DNA from: Synchiropus splendidus
Lineage: Eukaryota > Chordata > Actinopteri > Syngnathiformes > Callionymidae
DNA length: 64,000 nt
Direction of reading: 5' to 3'
Assembly: GCF_027744825.2 (NCBI RefSeq)
Contig: NC_071345.1
Location: 13,641,501 to 13,705,500 of the forward strand
The notes beneath the pieces are model-generated. The model worked only from the letters and a program-made list of their open reading frames with translations, was not told the DNA's origin and ran no database searches. Of the stretch, positions 1 through 9,612 are shown in pieces. Positions within the stretch are counted from its first letter, which is position 1, and the number at the start of each line of letters is the position of its first letter. The position numbers and the translations under genes are program-made.

Positions 1-1865
1 TTTAATATTACCGTGTGCATGTTTATTGTCTTACTACTTAAAATATCAAGACAGTATCACACCATTAAGTAGTGTAAAAAAAAACCCAAAAACAAAACAT
101 ATATATATATATATTGCAATAAAGTATTGTGTGATATCTGAGCATGTCAATATTTCTTCCAGCCCTTTTGAAGGAGTCCACAATCTTGTGCTCTCGTATA
201 GCGATGAGCACTGGAGGTCTCTCACAGAGCTGCAAGGTCACCGCAGGCTCCTTGGTGTGACTGCATTAGAGTCGGAACTGCTTCTCCACAGACCTGTGAA
301 ACACATGACCTTCACACTTTTTCACAAAATTTACCAAGTGCTATTATAGAGAACTGTTTAAAAGAACAGCTCATTCTAGCTTAGTAACCTAGTATGAGAA
401 AGAAGTACTGACAAATTTGAGCAGGTGTCCAACTGAGATGAAAATCCAGCTCCGCATGAAGCATGGCAACACACAGTTAAATTATACTTTTCAGACTTGT
501 GCTTGAGAAAGGACAATTAAGGAAACAATGAAAGTGCTGGCTTTTTTTTTATATTCATTTTTTTTCATGACCTTGGAGTAGAATTAATGTGAGGGAGAAT
601 AATAGACAACGTGGTTGTGATGACACCTTGTCCTCCTGTTCAGGGGTTCATCCCATTAGCTTTGCCTGTCGTATCCAATAAAAACTGAAGAAAACAATAG
701 TCTCAAATCCACTTGTCTGTATAGTCAACGTGGATCAATGGAAAATAGACTGAAATTGGAGTGCAATTCAACTATATTTAAGAAGACAGCGGATCAAACA
801 ATAAGATTCAAGAAGAAACATTTTAATGAGATCATATTTGGAAAGTGAAAATGACATGCTAATATATCAGCAAAGAAACTGCCTCTGGCATTTATTTCAG
901 ATTTTATTTTATTTTATTTTTTTTAATATTAAACCAAACAACATTAAACTTTAAACATCTGGAATTCTCTGATGACATATTTGTACACCGATGGAATTTA
1001 AATAACACTGCCAGACAGCTTGTTTGATGGCTGAACATGTGGTCTGCGGGTCGACCAGGAGCCACAAATTGTGGTTCAGCAAAATAAGTACAGCACAGCT
1101 CTGACAGCTGATTGAATAATAGGCAGGAAAAGCAGAATACACACGACTCAGCTGGACCTGAAATAGCAACGCGAGTGACAAATGATGAGTGAAGCCATGC
1201 AGATGACCCAACATGAGAAACGCCATGGGCTGATGTTCTTTGTTGTTGCTGTCAACATCATGTTCGGTTGCAATTGGCGAGGAAAGGTGCAAGAGCTAGT
1301 GTTTGGCGAGAATGAGAACAATCTGTGCTGAAATTCCCGAGAAATAATTAGAGGAAGGGGCAGGGAACAGCAGGAGAGGAAAGCTGTGGTAGATTCCTGG
1401 GACTTGGGTGGGCAGCTGGGAAACTCGACGAGAGAAAATGAGGTAGTTAGGACCCCTCTGGTACATGACCAGAAGGTACACCAGATGGGTGGGACCTGTG
1501 AAGAAACAGACCCAGACGTTAGCGGCACAGGCGGAACTGCACGGTTAGGAGGCCTGTGGTTTTCTAAGCTGCTGGGTAGTTTGGGGCAGGAAGCCAGAAA
1601 CAGAAGATCCAGCTGGAGGTCGTGGCAGGACACGGGGTCGGGCTGAAACCCCCAGTGGATGATGCTGATGAACTGTCTCGTCCATTTCCTGGTGGTGGTT
1701 TAAAGAGTTCAATCTCGAAACTGTTTTCCATCATCATAAATTCTGAGCTAAAAAAAAGTTGCTGGGGAAAGAAATAAATTTCGAAGTTGCCGAACTTCGG
1801 AATCAAATAATGGTCATCAAATAACCAGTGGGTGAAATGAAGTTCCAAGTTAATGTTGAGTTTAG
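1..1865. other. unique sequence, no gene seen
   Basis: The stretch is AT-rich with poly-T runs near 541-563 and 905-924 and a short AT run near 101-113. From 1290 to 1660 the plus strand becomes G-rich, which keeps several minus-strand frames open by composition. On the minus strand a pyrimidine-rich tract ending in CAG lies just upstream of position 1495 and resembles a splice acceptor. The frames after it have no recognisable domain and no good donor. Nothing else is supported. Confidence 0.5.
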
Positions 1866-2138
1866 TTTGACGGTGACTATAGCAGCAGGAGTGATAAAGA
1901 TTTGTATTCTCCCTCACTGTCTTCGCTCCGGCCGGCCGACTCTCTGCCAAGCATGGAGGCCAGTGAACAGAAGTTTGGGAATTTCATCTCCAATATCAGG
2001 AGGAAGTGGGACACATCCTTTGGTTTGCCTAAGAATGCAACTGCTCCAGAGAGCATCTCACGTCACGGAGAAGGACCATGCCACTCTTCCTGCTCCCGTC
2101 TGTTTTCACGAAACTCATTCATTTGCTGTCTGTTGTAA
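1866..2138 (+). other. exon-like open frame, unidentified
   Basis: An open frame runs from just after a TAG at 1863-1865 to the TAA at 2136-2138. It contains an ATG at 1953 followed by MEASEQKFGNFISNIRRKW, a mixed basic/hydrophobic stretch with a more protein-like composition than other short frames here. The residues before the ATG (SSRSDKDLYSPSLSSLRPAD) are rich in Ser and Pro, like a disordered linker. No family was recognised. Against an exon: the upstream AG at 1881-1882 lacks a clear pyrimidine tract, and no consensus GT donor lies inside the frame. It could be an exon of an unrecognised gene, a processed-pseudogene scrap, or chance. Inference only. Confidence 0.18.
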
Positions 2139-3933
2139 CTGAACAGGAAAAAATGAAACGGAAAAGCTAAATGACGCCACTGACAGGGGATGAGATAGAA
2201 TTCACAGGAAAACACTCACCAGCAAAAGCAACGCGGTGAAAGGCTCTGAGCCCCGAGTTGCATTGAAGAGGGTCAGCGATAGCAGTCGGCCACAGGAAAG
2301 GGGCAAGGTGGGTAATGAGATACAGAAGTCACGGTCCAGAGATCAAGCAGAGGATTGAAGTGCTGATCAGGTGGTGAGAGTAAACAGTGCGGGAGGACAG
2401 AGCCCAGAGTGTTGGTGGAAACATATAAGAGAGTCACAGTTTCATTCCTCAACGCGCACCAGTGGCACGTCTTGGTTAGAGCTCGGTGGTTAAAAAAATG
2501 CTCATCTCCTTGGAGCTAAATCTCAGACTGGGTGATGGAAATCGATCAGTGGATGTTCTCATACCATCTTCCATCTATAAATATGGCGAATGAAAATTCT
2601 TTTCTATGTACACTCAAATACAGAAGGATCTGGGTGAGGTATTGCTGCAACAACTCTGTCACACTGGTTCTGGTCCAAGCTCATGTTTTCGCTGTAGATA
2701 TCATGTAATAAAACAAGGACAGCTATTGTTATCTTCACCAGCCTTTGACATTGCTACCTGGATCAGGAGCAACAGAGCAAGAGCTGGTGTGATACCTTGA
2801 GAATTGTACAACCAGTTGGCAGCCATTGAGGATTCAATATCAATATATATATATTTTTTTTTTCAAAGAGAAAAAGCCTCAGCTGTAAGCGCCGGCATTT
2901 CTAGAATTGTTGTTTATTGGTGAATATGAATTCTGCTTCCCTTCCGCCACCTTGAAGAATCTTGATGTCCAAGGCTGTGCTTTAAAAACGCAAAGTTGAA
3001 GGATTTTAAAACTGCCTTACACCCACTGTGACCTTGCTTCTGGCAACCTTCCAATTTAAGCCGCTGACCTACAGTGAGAGCGAGCAAGGAGAGCGGCTAG
3101 AAGTGCTGAATGTGAGAGCGGCTTTTGGAATGAATTTGTGAAGGTGCAGCGTTCAAGCCAGAGGGGTCGAGCATTAGCTGTGGTAATTCCGAACGAGTGC
3201 TCTTGTCTCAGCCTGTGTCTATTCAGGTGTTGCTGCTGGCTCGTGCACGGCTCTATCCGCCATCGAAATTCGTTAAAAGCTGATTTTGTTTGTTTTTGTA
3301 CCCCTGGTGAGGTATTATACCGATTTTTGTGTGCTTGTGTAAAGCTCGTGGGTAGTGTTGCGCCTGTGTAATGTTTTCCCTGGCTGTGACAGGTGAGAGG
3401 TCGAGACATAATGGACACGGAGGAGAAAGAGAAGCAGCGGGTGAGAGAGCCTTGTTGGTCGACATGTTCTAATGAGACATGGCACCTGCCCTGCAGCAGC
3501 AGATATGGGGCAAAAAGAAACAGACCAGAGAGGAATATCCGGCGGGATAGAGTGAGAAATTAGGCACTCAATTGCATCTCAAACAAACACAAGTTATAGA
3601 AGAGGTCAGTAAAAGTTCAACAGCAGAAATAAGACATTTATTATTGACCTCGCTCAAAATAGAGTTAACGCTGTACTGTCAAAAGGCTTGCACCACAATT
3701 TCCTGAGTGCCTTTTTTTGACATGTATACCATTATATTAGGGCCCCTAGCTGTTGCTTGGTCGGATATAGACACAACTTGTCAGTTATTTTGTTGTGGCG
3801 TGAAGTACTTGACCATGATAGTTGCTTCAAAAACAAGAGGCAGTTTTTTTTTTTTTTTTGTCCCATCTGTAGATACTTCCTTTGCCTCAAAGAGCTACGG
3901 TCAGGCACAGGGAACCGATCCCAGTCATAAGTT

Positions 3934-3935
<2 letters not shown>
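2139..3935. other. unique sequence, no gene seen
   Basis: The stretch has mixed composition with a small AT/T run near 2842-2863 and poly-T at 3845-3859. Frames here are short (120 codons or less) and show no recognisable domain. I see no repeat shared with the rest of the window until the (TA)n array begins. Confidence 0.5.

Positions 3936-4010
<75 letters not shown>
3936..4010. repeat. (TA)n microsatellite with short (CA)n end
   Basis: About 68 bases of uninterrupted TA repeat are followed by CACACA, ending at the first base of a MITE-A terminus. A TA-rich target beside an element that uses TA targets suggests either insertion into the microsatellite or later expansion next to the element. 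Confidence 0.95.
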
Positions 4011-4012
<2 letters not shown>

Positions 4013-4156
4013 GTGGTACCTCGGTTTTCGAACGTCTCGGACGTCAAACAAATCCGAGTTCGAACAAAAATGTAGAGATTTTTTTGCTTCGGATTCCGAA
4101 CGAAAATCCAGAACTCGAACGCCCCCGAAAAAAGCCACGAGGCGCATTGTTATTGG
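4011..4156 (+). mobile_element. MITE-A copy 1a, left-end fragment
   Basis: It begins with the family terminus CAGTGGTACCTCGGTT and continues through the left-end landmarks shared with the copies at 4201 and 5698: CGAACGTC..GGACGTCAAAC, AAAATCCAGAACTCGAACG and CCCCCGAAAAAAGCC. It stops at the GCATTGTTATTG segment, so the interior and right terminus are missing. The terminus and TA context of better copies fit a non-autonomous Tc1/mariner-type (possibly pogo/Tigger-like) DNA transposon. The superfamily is inferred. Confidence 0.75.
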
Positions 4157-4200
4157 GTATATATATAGTTTGTTTAGTAACTGCTCATAACCTCTATAGA

Positions 4201-4429
4201 CAGTGGTACCTCAGTTTTCGAACGTCCCGGACTTCAAACAAATCGGAGTTGGAACAAAAATTTCAAGATTTTTTTACTTCTGATTTCATACGAAAATCCA
4301 GAACTCGAACACCTCAGAAAAAAGCCGGAAAAAACATACGTGCAGATGACGTGTGCGAACCGATCAACTGACCCACGACGTGCTTTGTTATTGTGTATAA
4401 CGCAGCCTCTTTCAGAGCTGGACAGAGCG

Positions 4430-4430
<1 letters not shown>
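4201..4430 (+). mobile_element. MITE-A copy 1b, internally deleted fragment
   Basis: It starts with CAGTGGTACCTCAGTTTT and retains the left 200 bases of the family through GTGTATAACGCAGCCTCT. It then jumps across two internal deletions to the TTCAGAGCTGGA and CAGAGCGT landmarks and runs straight into an (AT)n tract, so the right terminus is lost. The 32 bases at 4167-4198, immediately upstream, are identical to 5664-5695, which precede the larger copy at 5698. This copy and that one therefore share flanking DNA as well as element sequence. Confidence 0.78.

Positions 4431-4486
<56 letters not shown>
4431..4486. repeat. (TA)n microsatellite
   Basis: 56 bases of uninterrupted TA repeat bridge the truncated right side of MITE-A copy 1b and the truncated outer end of MITE-B copy 1. 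Confidence 0.95.
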
Positions 4487-4489
<3 letters not shown>

Positions 4490-4789
4490 ACCGGGATCGG
4501 TTCCGACCAACCTGTTGTAAGTGGGGTTGGACATAAGTCAAAATGCCTGACGCGAGGGTTATAGGTACTACTGTATAGGATACATGATGTCAGTCTGTTC
4601 TGTTTTTAAGGAACTTTTTCTCTTGAATACTATTATATACCAAGCTGTTTACAGTCGTAACTGTCGTACGCGTTGCTGGGCTGCTATGTGCTGGGGTGCC
4701 AGACATTGAATAAAAAAAAAAAGCATCTGCTGGCCGTGGTCGTAAGTACGGGTGGACGTAAGTCGAGCAGGTCGTAAGTCGGATGTTAG
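4487..4789 (-). mobile_element. MITE-B copy 1, one end lost
   Basis: The right part (about 4738-4789) carries clustered CGTAAGT motifs and ends ..GTAAGTCGGATGTTAG. Its reverse complement aligns with the left end of the copy at 45721-46222. The left part (GATCGGTTCCGACCAA) matches the reverse complement of that copy's right end, and GGTGCCAGACATTGAATAA is an internal landmark shared in inverted orientation. The outer end expected before 4487 is replaced by (TA)n. The family is named here only as B; it appears to be a non-autonomous DNA transposon with inverted termini. Confidence 0.68.
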
Positions 4790-5663
4790 TTGACCTTGCT
4801 ACACAGAGAACGCCAAGTGGTGGATTGTTTGTTCATTTGGCTTGTTTGATTATTGACTGTTGTTGATGCTGTTGCCTGAAATCCGTTGATGGTGCCTCTA
4901 AAAAATTTTTCATCCATGTCTTTGTATTTGAGATAAAATTCAATTTCCTTTGTCTCAGTTAAATCAAGAGCGTGATCACTATCATCATTAGCTGAGAAAC
5001 TCAGAGTAGAGGAGCAGTAGAGCAGAGAAAAAAGAAAAAAGAAATCTGCAATCAGAAGTTGCAGATGAGGGGGAAATGGCTACAGGCCATAACTTGATTG
5101 AGAGAGGAAGAAAATGAAATGATGAGAGAGACGTCTAACGAAGAATGGGGGGGAAAGAGATTGATAAATGGCGGAATGATAACAGTGGAAGATGACAAAT
5201 CGGAAGCAAACAGAAAAAAAAGCGGCTAACGAAAGAAGCAAGAGGAGAATAACAAGGAGCCTGACAGAGGCGGAGTGCAATTAAATGGCGGTCGACAGTT
5301 TGACAGCGGTGCCAGGGGTGGGTGAGAGGTTTGACTTTGAAGAAGGAAGTTGGATTAAAGGAGCGTGAGAAGAGATCAAGTTTGGAGTGCATCAAAATAT
5401 CTCCGTCTGCCGGGGCTGGTTTTATTTTCTCTCTTGAGTGGCGGCACATCTTATGACTATTCAGGAGGTCGACCTGCAGGGGTCAAGTGGTGTTGACCTG
5501 AATCCCAAGTACCTCCTGACACCTGTGGGTAACATCACCAAGACCTTTTATGATCAAGTCCTTCTAGGAAACGATGAGGTGAAATATTAATTGCAGCTTA
5601 GGTTGACATTAAATTTTCAAGAGTCAATTCTGATTCTGATTTTGTGTGGGAAAAATCCACTAG
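4790..5663. other. unique sequence with a purine-rich block
   Basis: From 4990 to 5280 the plus strand is strongly purine-rich (GAGAGAGG, AAGAAAAAAG types), which keeps minus-strand frames open without evidence of coding. Near 5616-5640 is a short CTGATT repeat, a motif also seen at 20370-20387. Confidence 0.5.
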
Positions 5664-5697
5664 AGTTTGTTTAGTAACTGCTCATAACCTCTATATA

Positions 5698-6424
5698 CAG
5701 TGGTAACTCAGCTTTCGAACGTCCCGGACTTCAAGCAAATCGGAACAAAAATTTCAAGATTTTTTTAACTTCTGATTTCAAACGAAAATCCAGAACTGGA
5801 ACGCCCCCGAAAAAAGCCGGAAAAAACATAACGTGCGCGGACCGGATCAGCTGACCCACGACGCGCTTTGTTATTGTGTATAACGCAGCCTCTGCATGTA
5901 GACGTGTCCTGTTAGCTACGTTTACTGACTGCTTTTTCTTCATATTGAGGTGTAAAACCTTTCCTGTCTCCACACTGGACCGTGGTAGAGTGTCACAGGG
6001 GAGGTGCTCGCTCTCCACACCTCCGAGGCTGGAGCGCTCACTCCAGGGTTTGATGTCCTGTTGTGGGCTGGAGCTGGGACAGGGATGAGGCGAGTCTGGG
6101 ACAGAGCGTGACTTGGTTTATGACTTTGTCACAGCCAAACTGCACAGAAGCGCACATTCAGAGCTGGACACGCACCGGGCACCTCTTCACTTCTGGAGAG
6201 ACGTCACTCACTCGGCAACCCCTCCCACATGCAGCGGCCACACACATAGACGAACAGCGCACCTGCAGCACACACTCTACATTCACTCCTACAAAAGCCT
6301 GTTTTAAGGCTTGGAACGCATTATTTCTTTCTCCATTCATTGTAATGGGAAAAATCGATTAGTTTTTGAACAAATCGCTTCTTGTACGGCCGTCTGGAAC
6401 GGATTGTTGTTGAGAACCAAGGTA
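5698..6424 (+). mobile_element. MITE-A copy 2, longest copy
   Basis: This is the reference copy for the family, about 727 bases. It begins CAGTGGTAACTCAGCTTT after a TA at 5696-5697. The right end is the inverted counterpart, with GGCCGTCTGGAACGGATTG and GAGAACCAAGGTA; the last few terminal bases (expected CCACTG) are absent or mutated. A frame inside it (MGWSWDRDEASLGQSVTW from 6063) is also present in the copies at 11404, 20512 and 34648. Copies differ by indels, it has no transposase motif, and it is short, so it is probably not a gene. The element looks non-mobile unless supplied with transposase. Confidence 0.85.
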
Positions 6425-7971
6425 ATAACCATCTCATTATGTTTGATTCCTTTTTTGTGACACCATTGGTAAGTGTTGTGAAAACTCAGCAGTGAGTATT
6501 TGAGAGGAATATGTTATATATCGTGATTTCAGGAGTGTGTAGTGAACCCATGGTAGCCCTGGTCACACAGTGCCCTTGGAGTAGCTTGTGGTTACTAACA
6601 GGTTGGTGACCCCTTTTCTAAGCAATCTAGTAAAAATGCATGTCTTTATGTCCAACTAATTTTTTATCTTTTCCTCTAAAAAAACTTTTCTGTCACTGTA
6701 GACTGCTCCAAGTTGAGTTGAAGTGCATCCTTTGCCATGCCATGTTATGATGACACGTCCTGTCAGTCAGTGTCAGAGGCAGTGATGTGTTTGTTGAGAG
6801 CCACACTGTACAGAGCTGCTTGTTCCGTCTTTGGAACTCCAGCATCAGGCCCACGTTCCTCAGCTCTTTCCCCTTCTCCATTAATTACAGCCTTCCTCTC
6901 TCCATCTTTTGTCAGTCCATCAAAGGTAAAAATACCACGGCAGACATTGCCATCCTGACCCTCCACCTCCTCCTCCTCCAAGTGCTCATCCTGCCCTGCC
7001 AGAGCTCCCCTCATCGTCGCAGCGCGCCTCATTTCTCCCGCACTCCTTTCACATGTGTCCTCTTTGCTTCCACATCAGCGTCACATTTCTCCCCCTCCAC
7101 TATCAATCCATCTATCTTCCCCTCCAGAATAGCCTTCCCTCCATCTTATTTTTTCCCTCAATTACTCTCTTGGTTTACCTCAATTCCTTCCCCTCGTGTC
7201 TCAGCCTTCCTCTATCCTCCAATCTCTCTTTTTAGGGCACAGTTTTCCTTCTGTCAGTGGAATGAAAGATAAGATCTTTAATTAATCAATCCACACACTT
7301 TTGCCAAGGCGCTATCTCTCTCTTTTTTTCATGTCTAAGGCTTCAGCACTGAAAAAAATGACCTCCTCAACTGTATCTATTATTCATCTTGACTTGAAGA
7401 TTAGGAATATTTTTCCATATTTTGTGGGGTCAGCGTGGTTTTGACCTGAGTGGCGCTAAACCAATATTCACCCTAAGCAGAAGAGGAAAGTTTACCTGAT
7501 GTCATCATCCGAATATAAAGTTCCTCAAGTAGTTTGTGCCTGGAAATCAGGTCTGGTCAAAATGAGCCCTTTGTGCTCCTTCATTACGGATGCATGCAAT
7601 TACAGTTTTCCGCTCGCTTGAGACGTGGTACAGTATTTTTGGGAGTGAATGCACATTTGTAATCATGCAAATTGCCTTGGTGCTGGAGGAGAATGATCTT
7701 GTTTTACATGCTGTTTCAACCTCAGTGAGTGAGCCATGTTTATCTGGTGCGTATGAGGTAGCGCCACCATCCTTCCATCAGCAGATTTACCTTCACAAGT
7801 GCAGAAAACCATTTTGACAACAGCTGCGATAGTGGTTTGGAGGCAGGACAATGACTTGTTATCATAAGTGACTAGGAGAAGTCAAGGTGGTTTGAAATGA
7901 AGAGGGGAGGAATGACCTGTGGGCTCCTGGCTAAGACAGGTGGCGCAACTAGAAAGTTGGGAGCCTACTTG
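6425..7971. other. unique sequence with a pyrimidine-rich block
   Basis: From about 6840 to 7235 the plus strand is rich in C and T and ends in TCTCTCTTTTTAG, which looks like a splice acceptor. The 60 bases after it show no convincing coding frame. Other frames are short and have no recognisable domain. Confidence 0.5.
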
Positions 7972-8675
7972 TCTAGACCTGGGGTTCATAACCTTTTTGA
8001 TCTCAGGGCCCATCTTTGCCGGAACAAATGGGCCCGTGGCCCATTCAATAGAACTGATCCATTATTCTTGATTTATCTACTTGCACATAAACAAAGCAAA
8101 ACCTTATGAAATGACGTGAAACCATGTGATGTTCGCAAAGATATTTATTTGTCATTGAAAAGTCCAACCAGCAGCAGAACCAGGTGCAAGTCATATTCAT
8201 CAAATTTACTAACAAAAAAAAAGAAACAAAAAAAAAAACACGATGCAAACTGTTGAGAAAATTGGAAAAACTGAATAAAATTCTGAATAAAATAAATGTA
8301 ATAAAGCCATGTCTAAATATCATAAAATACTCATCTAAAAAAAAAACCAATCATATATTTTATTGAACCTCCAAAGAAGATATAAGTAAAGTGTAAATGA
8401 AAGTGTTGCCATATAATGTTCTAACTGATTTTCAAAACTGCTTCAACAGGTGCTTTCATGAACAGTGTTTACTGTTTGGGGCGGCGGCATCACTTTCTTT
8501 ATCAACTTCTCCATTAGTTGGTAACTATCGCAAGTTTGCAGCTGTCAAGTCAAGTCAGTGACACATTACTGCCACCATATGTGGCGAGTGTATTAAAACT
8601 GAGTGTCTCGCGGCCCAAAGGTGTAAAACATGGCAACAACTATGGCCCCCGGCCCCATGGTTAAGAATCTAGACT
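7972..8675. mobile_element. hAT-like non-autonomous element
   Basis: The left end reads CTGGGGTTCATAACCTTTTTG and the right end, on the reverse strand, reads ATTCTTAACCATGGGGCC. These are diverged inverted ends of the type CAGGGGTTCTTAACC known from hAT-derived elements. Both ends then run into GGGCCC/GGCCCC-rich sequence typical of such elements. TCTAGAC occurs at 7972-7978 and 8668-8674, exactly outside the ends if the element is 7979/7980-8667, giving a candidate 7-8 bp target duplication. The exact boundary is uncertain by a few bases. The interior is A-rich and non-coding. Confidence 0.55.
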
Positions 8676-9065
8676 CTCGAGTGACATTTCCCAGCAATCC
8701 TGTTAGAAGCATTTATATTGCGTGCACATTTATATTGAAGTGTATTTGAAATATAACCGCAATCATGAGGGAAAACGTGTTCCTTATAGTCAGACCATAT
8801 ATGGAATTGTTATCTAAGAATTATTATTCAACTGTACATCACATCTGTAATACTTCTTCCTCCAGTAGATGCAGAATGTTTACACCATAAGCAGAGAAAC
8901 CTATTCACAAGGATGCTGAGGTACAGTAGGTGGTGCATGGATGCTACTTTTCGAAGTCATTCACTGCACTGGACTCTGACAATCTCAACTGTCTACAGCA
9001 TCTGTTGTACAAACTACAACTTTAAAATAGCTGCAGGCTTGAGAATCCCACACTTTAATGCCAGA

Positions 9066-9140
9066 TTGGTGGTAACCGATATTTGGCCGATATTCTGGGC
9101 CAATATTTGTCAATCAGATTTGGCTTTGGTATAAAGAAAA
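9066..9140. repeat. CCGATATTTGGCCGATATT-type repeat relic
   Basis: The alternation CCGATATTTGGCCGATATT..GGGCCAATATTTG resembles the ends of fish DNA-transposon relics built on CGATATCGGCC. Only one short piece is present and no ends can be set. Confidence 0.25.
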
Positions 9141-9566
9141 TCACCTTCCGTGAGAAAAAATGTATACACTCCTATATAGAATGGCTTTATTGCTTAAGTA
9201 GAGCAGACAAATGTTAACTGACTGACGTCCACTTGATGGTTCAATAACCCTAACTAACATGTAATGCAGTGTAGTCAGTGGCATTGCCTGCAGTTTAAGG
9301 AAGAATAGTAGAAATGAATGAAACCGAAATGATGAAAACATGAATTAACATTTTTTTAAAGGCACTAGATTTCAGTTGCCCTTTGCTAAAGGCACAAATG
9401 ATGACGCAATTGGAGTAATGTATGTATAATAAAGCATTCCATACGTTTGCTTGTGTGTCATGTTCAATGTCGAAGGCTGGTTTTGCTGTGCTTCATGAAA
9501 CAGTGGTCTTATTTTCAGAGCTCAGAAAATACCGTAGGACACTCGTTTCCCTGTCCCTGGTTGTCC

Positions 9567-9612
9567 TTGATGTTATATATATTTATATAAATATATATGT
9601 ACATATATATTA
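9567..9612. repeat. imperfect (TA)n
   Basis: This is an interrupted AT-dinucleotide tract with TTTATATAA and TGTACA interruptions. Confidence 0.85.

Noticed and set aside
1296..1497. Minus-strand exon candidate after a good-looking acceptor (GTCTGTTTCTTCACAG)
   Set aside because: The frame after it (THLVYLLVMYQRGPNYLIF) has no recognised family and no donor consensus. Acceptor-like strings are common in pyrimidine-rich DNA.
3707..4190. Frames rich in repeated Tyr-Ile
   Set aside because: Pure translation of (TA)n microsatellite; the same holds for frames at 4314-4564, 27165-27557 and 29725-30051.
6063..6362. Conserved MGWSWDRDEASLGQ frame in the MITE-A copies as a gene
   Set aside because: Copies carry indels that shift the frame, the product has no transposase motif, and similarity is equally high outside the frame.
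7200..7272. Exon beginning after TCTCTCTTTTTAG at 7236
   Set aside because: The following frames close within about 40 bases or lack a donor and any recognisable sequence.
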